Assembly (NCBI GenBank): GCA_947375085.1 | Contig: CANCEQ010000160.1 | Span: 1 to 7,066, forward strand | Reading direction: 5' to 3' | DNA length: 7,066 nucleotides | DNA from: Flavobacteriales bacterium | GTDB lineage: Bacteria; Bacteroidota; Bacteroidia; Flavobacteriales; Crocinitomicaceae | Shown here: positions 1 to 7,066 of the stretch, one piece after another | Layout: each line of letters opens with the position of its first letter | How positions within the stretch are numbered: position 1 is the first letter of the stretch | The notes under the pieces: generated by a model | What the model was told of the DNA's origin: nothing | What the model saw: the letters and a program-made list of their open reading frames with translations, nothing else | The model's database searches: none | Program-made: the position numbers and the translations under genes

Positions 1-987
1 AGAGAGAACTATAGAAAATTATTTGAAAATCATCCAGAAGCATTGATCTTTGGTGAAGATGCAGGTAAAATTGGTGGAGTAAACCAAACATTAGAAGGTT
101 TACAAGAGCAATTTGGAGAATTAAGAATTTCAGATACAGGAATTAGAGAATGTACCATTATCGGTCAAGGTATTGGGATGGCAATGAGAGGATTACGTCC
201 AATCGCTGAAATTCAATATTTAGATTATTTATTGTATGCTATTCAAGTAATGTCTGATGATTTAGCAACTGTTCAATACAGAACAAAAGGTGGACAAAAA
301 GCGCCATTAATCATCAGTACAAGAGGTCACAGATTAGAAGGAATCTGGCATTCAGGAAGTCCAATGGGAATGATTGTAAATGCTGTTAGAGGAATTTATG
401 TGTGTGTTCCAAGAAACATGACGAAAGCAGCTGGATTCTACAATACTTTAATTGAAGCAGATGAACCAGCATTGGTAATTGAGCCATTGAATGGATACAG
501 AGCTAAAGAACCATTACCAAATAACATTGGAGAATTTAAAATTCCATTAGGTATTCCTGAAATAGTAAAAGAAGGTACTGACTTAACAATTGTATCATAT
601 GGTTCTACATTTAACATTTGTGAAGTTGCCGTAAAACAATTGGAAGAAATTGGAATTAGCGTTGAATTAATTGATGTTCAAACATTAATTCCATTCGATA
701 TTAACCACTCTATTAAAGCTTCATTAGAGAAAACAAATCGTTTGTTGATTATCGATGAAGATGTTAGCAGTGGAGCAACTGGTTATATGTTAAACAAAAT
801 TTTGGTGGAACAAAAAGCATTTACAGTTTTAGATTCTCAACCAGAAACATTGAGTTCAAAAGATCACCGTCCTGCATATGGTACTGATGGAGATTATTTC
901 TCAAAACCAAGCATCGATGATATTTTCGAAAAAGCATATGCTATAATGAGCGAAGCAGAACCTGCTCGTTTCCCAGAGTTGTATTAA
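1..987 (+). CDS. 2-oxoacid dehydrogenase E1, beta-type C-terminal part (5'-truncated by window edge)
   Basis: The frame is open from base 1, so the gene starts upstream; 328 residues are visible before the TAA at 985-987. The TTG at 43 is an internal Leu codon, not the start. Seen: GEDAG and GGVNQT near the visible N-terminus, then DTGIRE, whose Glu corresponds to the thiamine-diphosphate-activating Glu of E1 beta subunits, then GLRPIAEIQYLDY and a HSGSP segment where canonical E1 beta has HSQ. This is the transketolase pyrimidine-binding domain (about residues 1-175). A transketolase C-terminal domain follows (about 195-315; IVSYGST, DVQTLIPFD, IIDEDV). Known: the family decarboxylates pyruvate or branched-chain 2-oxoacids in the cytoplasm and passes the acyl group to an E2 lipoyl protein. 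In many Bacteroidota this beta-type sequence is fused behind an alpha-type half in one long protein; that is inferred here, since the N-terminal half is outside the window. Substrate cannot be fixed; branched-chain 2-oxoacids are a reasonable guess. A strong terminator follows and no E2/E3 gene is downstream. Confidence 0.9.
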   Translation, partial: RENYRKLFENHPEALIFGEDAGKIGGVNQTLEGLQEQFGELRISDTGIRECTIIGQGIGMAMRGLRPIAEIQYLDYLLYAIQVMSDDLATVQYRTKGGQKAPLIISTRGHRLEGIWHSGSPMGMIVNAVRGIYVCVPRNMTKAAGFYNTLIEADEPALVIEPLNGYRAKEPLPNNIGEFKIPLGIPEIVKEGTDLTIVSYGSTFNICEVAVKQLEEIGISVELIDVQTLIPFDINHSIKASLEKTNRLLIIDEDVSSGATGYMLNKILVEQKAFTVLDSQPETLSSKDHRPAYGTDGDYFSKPSIDDIFEKAYAIMSEAEPARFPELY

Positions 988-3900
988 TTGTTATAAATTA
1001 TATCTTAAAAAAGAGTGTGGAAATTCATTTTCACACTCTTTTTTTTGTTTTAAATTGATTGTTAATAAAATAAAAAACTGTATAATATGTTACAAACTAA
1101 ATTTTATCATCGACAAATGAATCATATTTAAAGTTTAATGAAATAAATTTTATTTAGAATAATTTCAAATAAATAAATTAACAAAATATTTTTTTTATTA
1201 ACTCTACATTTACAGCGTTAAATTTTAAAACATAAAACTATGAAAAAAACTACTAAAATTTCTTTTGTCGCATTTGGTTTAACTACCTTATTTTTATCAT
1301 CTGCTTTTACATTAAAAAATTATGGTGAACCTGTAATTAATAAGTTGGGAGAATCTGCATCTTGTAGTATGTCGAATGAAAAAAAATCACTTGGATCTTT
1401 ATATGCCTATACCCAATCAGCTCCAGATGCAACACCTGTAGGTCAAACTTGTGTTGGATGCCATGGTGGTGGTTCAGCTACTCCTGTTCCATCAATCACA
1501 TTTTCTCCAGCACTAGGAGCGAATAACACCTATACACCAGGAACAACTTATACAATCACTTACAATATAACAGGATATCCTTTTTTTGGTTTCGATTTGG
1601 AAATGAATGATGGAAATACTACAACATCAAAAACTGCTGGTACATTTACAAAAGGATCAAATACAAATTTGAAAATTAATGCTTCTTATCCTGATAACAT
1701 AACTCAACTAGGAAAAATTAATATTAATACAGGAGCAACTTTCACATGGAAAGCTCCAGCAACAGCAAAAACTGTTTATTTGTTTTCAAACGCTTTAGGT
1801 GTAGACGGGACAGGTGATGAAAGTGGAGATAAAGAAGTTTTTAAAAACATGGTCCTTACAGGAGGTGTTTCAGGTCTAGAATCTGTTTCTATTGATTCAG
1901 AATTAAAATTATTTCCAAATCCTGCAAAAGAAATTACTACTGTAAATTATTATCTAAATGATGATTCGCACATTACAATTAGTATTACAGATTTAAATGG
2001 TAAAATTCTTTCTAATCAAGTAAATGAAGAAGCGTCTCAAGGATCTCACAGTAAAAAACTAGAATTAAACAACTTAAATTCAGGCACTTACTTTGTTAAA
2101 ATTAAATCTAATGATAATATAGTTACTAAAAAATTAGTAATCCAGTAATTTCAATCAAAAAAGGCATCTTTAATAGATGCCTTTTTTGATTTATATATTG
2201 ACCTAAAATTCATTGTCAACCTAAGTCTATCGCTAAACATTTAAAATAAACTATGAAAAAACAAGCATCCATACTAGCTGGCACCTTAGGCATAATAACA
2301 ATTTTAATTACTACTGCTTTTACTTTCAAAAATAATGGAGAACCTGTAATAACTATTTATTGCGGAACACCTGAAAAAAGCTCAAACGGAATAACAGGTA
2401 GAACACAATCTCCTCATGATTTAGGCTTAAAGCCATTATCTTGTGAAGAATGTCATGGTGGTGGATCAGCTACACCTGTTATATCTTTAACAGCTTCTCC
2501 TGCATTTGGAACTGGAAATACTTATATTCCTGGAACTACCTATACAATTTCGTATAAAGTAACAGGTTATTCTAAATTTGGTTTCGATTTAGAAATTGAT
2601 AATGGAAACCTAACAACTTCAACAGCTATTGGAACACTAACAGCAGTAACAAATTCTAGAATTGCATCTTCGGAAATATTACATTCTACACCAATATCAT
2701 CTTCATCCTCAGCAACTTTTACTTGGAAAGCACCTTCTACAGGAACTGCTTATTTGTATTCTACTGGATTAGGTGTAAATGGAACTGGTAATACAGGTGG
2801 TGATAAACAAGCTTTTTATAATTTAGTACTAAATCCTGCTCCAAACATTGCTATGACATGTCCTGGAAATCAAACTATTAACTCTTCAACTAGTACTGTT
2901 GTTCCTGATTTAACATCCAATACAACTGCAAGCTCTTCATGTTTGTCAGGGAGTATTACAAAAACACAATCACCAGTTGCAGGTACTCCGCTTTCACTCG
3001 GCAATAACGTCATTACTGTAACAGCCACGGATGGTTGTTCAAATACAAATACCTGTACTTCAACTATTAACTATGTTTTTAATACTGGTGTAATAAATAT
3101 GACTTGCCCTGCTAATCAGACGATAAATTCATCAACAAGCACAGTAGTACCTAATCTTATTTCATCTACAACAGCATCCACAAACTGTCCTGGAGGAGTT
3201 GTAACTAAAACACAGTCTCCAACAGCTGGCACACCTCTCTCACTTGGAAACAATATTATTACTGTAACTGCAACTGATGCATGTGGAGATTCTAAAACTT
3301 GTACATCTATTGTTAATTACGTTTTTAATACGGGGGTCATTTCTTTAACTTGTCCGATAAATCAAACAATTAATTCTTCTTCAAGTTCAGTCGTTCCTAA
3401 CTTAGTAGCTTCAACTCAAGCTTCGACAAATTGTCCTAGTGGTATTGTTACAATAACACAATCTCCTGTATCAGGAACACCTCTAACTTTAGGAAATAAT
3501 ATAATTACAATTACTGCTACAGATATTTGTGGAGATCAACAACAATGTACTTCTACCATTAATTATGTCTTTAATACAGGTGTTATATCAACAACATGTC
3601 CCGGCGATCAAACTATTAATTCATCAATAAGTACGGTTGTTCCAGATCTATCCTCTTCATTGATAGCTACTACTAATTGTCCAAACCCTTCGGTAAATAT
3701 ATCTCAATTTCCAACTGCAGGGACATCTTTAATCTCTGGAAATAATATTGTAACAATTACGGCTACAGATATTTGTGGCACAACCAAAACCTGTGTTTCA
3801 ACAATTAGTCATGTAATAAATACAGGCGCATTAATTTTAACTTGTGCTGGAAATCAAAATATTCCATCATCCACAAGTACTCTAGTTCCTGACCTTACTT

Positions 3901-6900
3901 TATTGAGCAATGTTGTTACTTCTTGCGTAGGAAATGTAATAAAAACGCAAACTCCTTTACCTGGTACACCATTATCTTCTGGAGTCAATACAATTACAAT
4001 TACAGCTAGTGATAATTGTAATCACACTCAAACTTGTACAGCTAGCATCAATCATTTAATAAATACAGGTGTTATTAGTTTAAGTTGTCCTCAAACACAA
4101 ACAATAAATGAAAGTGTTCAAACAACAGTACCTAATTTAACAACTTTAATAAATGCTACTACAAGCTGTCCTTTAACTGGTTCAATTACTAAAACACAGT
4201 TTCCTATAGCAGGTTCTCAATTATCTCCAGGTAATAATATAATTGTAATTACAGCAACAGACGCATGCAATGATATTCAAACCTGTAATGTCATAGTTAA
4301 CTATGTAAATGATTTAGGTTTAAACTCTTTGGAAACTTCAACTAGATTAGAAATGTATCCTAACCCGACAACAGATAATTTGACAATTAATTATACTCTA
4401 AATTCTGAAAGTTCTGTTCAAGGAGAAATTCTTGATTTGAATGGTAAAATAATTTCTATTATTATTTCGGAAAAAAGTAATTTAGGTCATTACTCTAAAA
4501 ATATAAATTTAGAATCGATAGAAAGTGGTATTTACTTCATAAATTTAAGGATAAATGGAGAAGAAATTTATAAAAAACTCATCATTGAATAATTTATTCT
4601 ATGATTAACTAATTCAGAGGTATCTAAACTAGATACCTCTTTTAACTAATCTTCTTTTCCAATTTATTTTAGTTTAAATCACTTCCGTTTAATAATTTTA
4701 TAACAATTAAAACTTTTACTTTTTAATGAAAGAAAAATATCTATGAAAAAAAAATTCATTTTTATAATTTTAAGTTTCATTACATGTCTTTTACTTGTTT
4801 CATTTAGTTATAACTCTTATTTAAAATTTTCGAAAAACAGTAATCTTATAATTTCAAAATGCACAATTAATTCAAAAGATAAAAGTTCAAATGGAGGAAT
4901 AAAATATAGGACTCAATCAGCTGTTGATGAGTCATTGTTTCCAACTAAAAATCATTGTTTAGAATGCCATGGAAATACCGGTAGTGTTATACCAGAAATA
5001 ACTATCAAATTTACACCTGAATTAATAAATGGAAAAAACTTTATTCCAGGAAAGGAATATTTAATCTCATATTTTGTTAAAGGATATACCTATTTTGGAT
5101 TTGATTTAGAAATCAATGACGGCAATTCAATAACATCTCAAACTGCAGGATCATTTTCAGGAATAAGAAATTCACAATATGATTGGCTAAATAATTTTCC
5201 TGTTAATGTTACTCATACAGACATTATTCAAGAATCTGATTCTGCCACATTTACGTGGAATGCTCCGATAAATGAAACTCCTGTCTATTTATTTTCAACT
5301 GCTATGGGAGTGGAAAATTCGGATGGAAGTCATATTGCTTTTAAAAATTTGATTTTAAATCCAATCATAAATTCATCTGGATTGCAATCTATTTCAGATT
5401 TTACTCTATTTAAATTGTATCCAAATCCAGTAAAAGATATTGCTTTTGTAAATTATTATTTAATTAAAGATTCACATATTACAATTACTATTTCTGATTT
5501 AAATAGTAAAGTTATATCTACACCAGTTAACGAAGATGCAGTTGCAGGTTCTTATTCTAAAGAACTAGTATTTAATAATTTAAATTCTGGAACTTATTTT
5601 GTAAAAATTAAATCGAATGACCAAACTTTTACTAAAAAATTAGTAATTCAATAAGAAAACCTTTTAATTAAAAAGGGGCAACTAATTGATTTTAGTCGCC
5701 CCTTCATTTTTAATACAAATGAATATTATTCAATAATCAATTTATGAGTAGAAACTCCTTTATCTGAACTTATTTTAATAAAATAAACACCAGAAGGATA
5801 ATTCACATTCATTGGAATAGAAGTAGTTGTTTTATCAACATTCACTTCACCCATTAACTTCCCTACTCCATTATAAATTGCAATTGAAGAAACATTTGCA
5901 TTTCCATCTAAGTTTACTACAAAAGCACCTTTCGTTGGGTTTGGTAAAATCGAGAATTTAGCATTCGCTAGATCTGTTAAACCTGCTGTACCATGAATTG
6001 CAACTCCTCCAGTTGTTGTACAACCATTATTATCTGTAACGATAACAGAAACAACACCTTCATTTAAGTTTGAAATAGTTTGACTTGTAACATCATTACT
6101 CCATAAAAACGTAAATGGTGAAACCCCTCCGTTTACATTTGCTGTAGCAGATCCATTAGAATTAGAACTTGGAACAGTTGTAAAAGTAACAGCTAATTTA
6201 ATGGGTTCATTTACTACAATTGAATCTTTGAAAGAATTAGCAGCATTATCTGTTACTGTAACTACATATTTTCCTGCCGCAACATTATTAATAGTAGATG
6301 TATTTGATCCATTGCTCCAAGAATAGGTATACGGTGCTGTTCCTCCAGTAACTTCCGCTGTTACATTCCCTGTATGTAATCCATTACATTTTACATTATC
6401 ATAGTTTTTCACACCAACATGCAATGGCAATTCAGATAAACCATTAGAATACAAAGCGTTATTTTCCGTTGTTACAAAAACACGAGTTGGTACAAAAGCA
6501 ATTTTATTTACAGCTGTATACGTTGGTAAATTAAATTGATTACCTCCTGGTTCCCACGTTTCACCTTGATCTGGTGAAGCTACTAAACCACCTCTATAAC
6601 TTGCAAAAATATAACCTCCGTAAGCTCCCATCGCGTCAATATCTTCTGCGTCTAATTGTAGCATAGAAGTATAAGGAATAGCAATTGAAGTAGCTGCTTT
6701 CCAATTAATAGTTGTTGCATCTGTTACAAATACACCAGATCCATGCGTTCCAGCATAATATTTATTTTTAAACGCAGTAACCGAAGTGATATGATCAGTT
6801 GTTAATCCAGTATTAATAGCAATCCAATCACCAGAAACTTCACTTCTTTCAAAAACTCCTTGACCATGAGCACCCAAAATCACTTTTCCATTTAGGAACG

Positions 6901-7066
6901 CTAATGATTTTGGCTCAACACCAAGTGGTAAACCTGACTGAATCGAAACCCAATTACTATTTCCATTTGATTGGAAAACTTGTCCGTTAACATCAACAGC
7001 ATAAACAAATAATTTAGATGCGAAAATTTTCTCAAAACTTAATTGAGATAAACCTCCATTGAATTT

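Overview
The window is AT-rich DNA from a member of the Bacteroidota, most likely a flavobacterium or close relative. The evidence is four consecutive genes whose products end in a type IX secretion system (T9SS) type A sorting domain (a PNP motif about 80 residues from the end, then a final K-L-V/I-I-Q/E), SprB-type repeats in one of them, A-rich start contexts without a clear Shine-Dalgarno sequence, and exclusive use of TAA stops.

Layout. Bases 1-987 (+) are the 3' part of a thiamine-diphosphate-dependent 2-oxoacid dehydrogenase E1 gene (beta-type half), closed by a strong hairpin terminator. Bases 1240-5654 (+) hold three tandem paralogous genes (302, 779 and 303 aa). Each encodes a signal peptide, one CxxCH motif, a Reeler-like beta-sandwich domain (resembling what NCBI calls choice-of-anchor V) and a T9SS sorting domain. 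The middle one additionally carries six four-cysteine HYR/Ig-like repeats with an almost exact 82-residue period. Each of the three has its own terminator hairpin within about 25 bases of the stop codon. Bases 5726-7066 (-) are the 3' part of a convergent gene for another T9SS cargo: an Asp-box/BNR propeller-like region, two SprB-like repeats and a sorting domain. Its start lies beyond the right edge.

Working together. The E1 gene is housekeeping metabolism and appears unrelated to its neighbours. The three CxxCH proteins look like a local family of exported, surface-anchored or released proteins that grew by duplication, domain insertion and probably recombination. Whether they carry covalent haem is the main open question: CxxCH is present in all three, but I find no conserved distal Met or His. 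No gene for haem attachment, electron transfer or secretion lies in the window, so no partner can be named. The gaps between genes are all under 300 bases and hold only terminators and AT-rich leader sequence.
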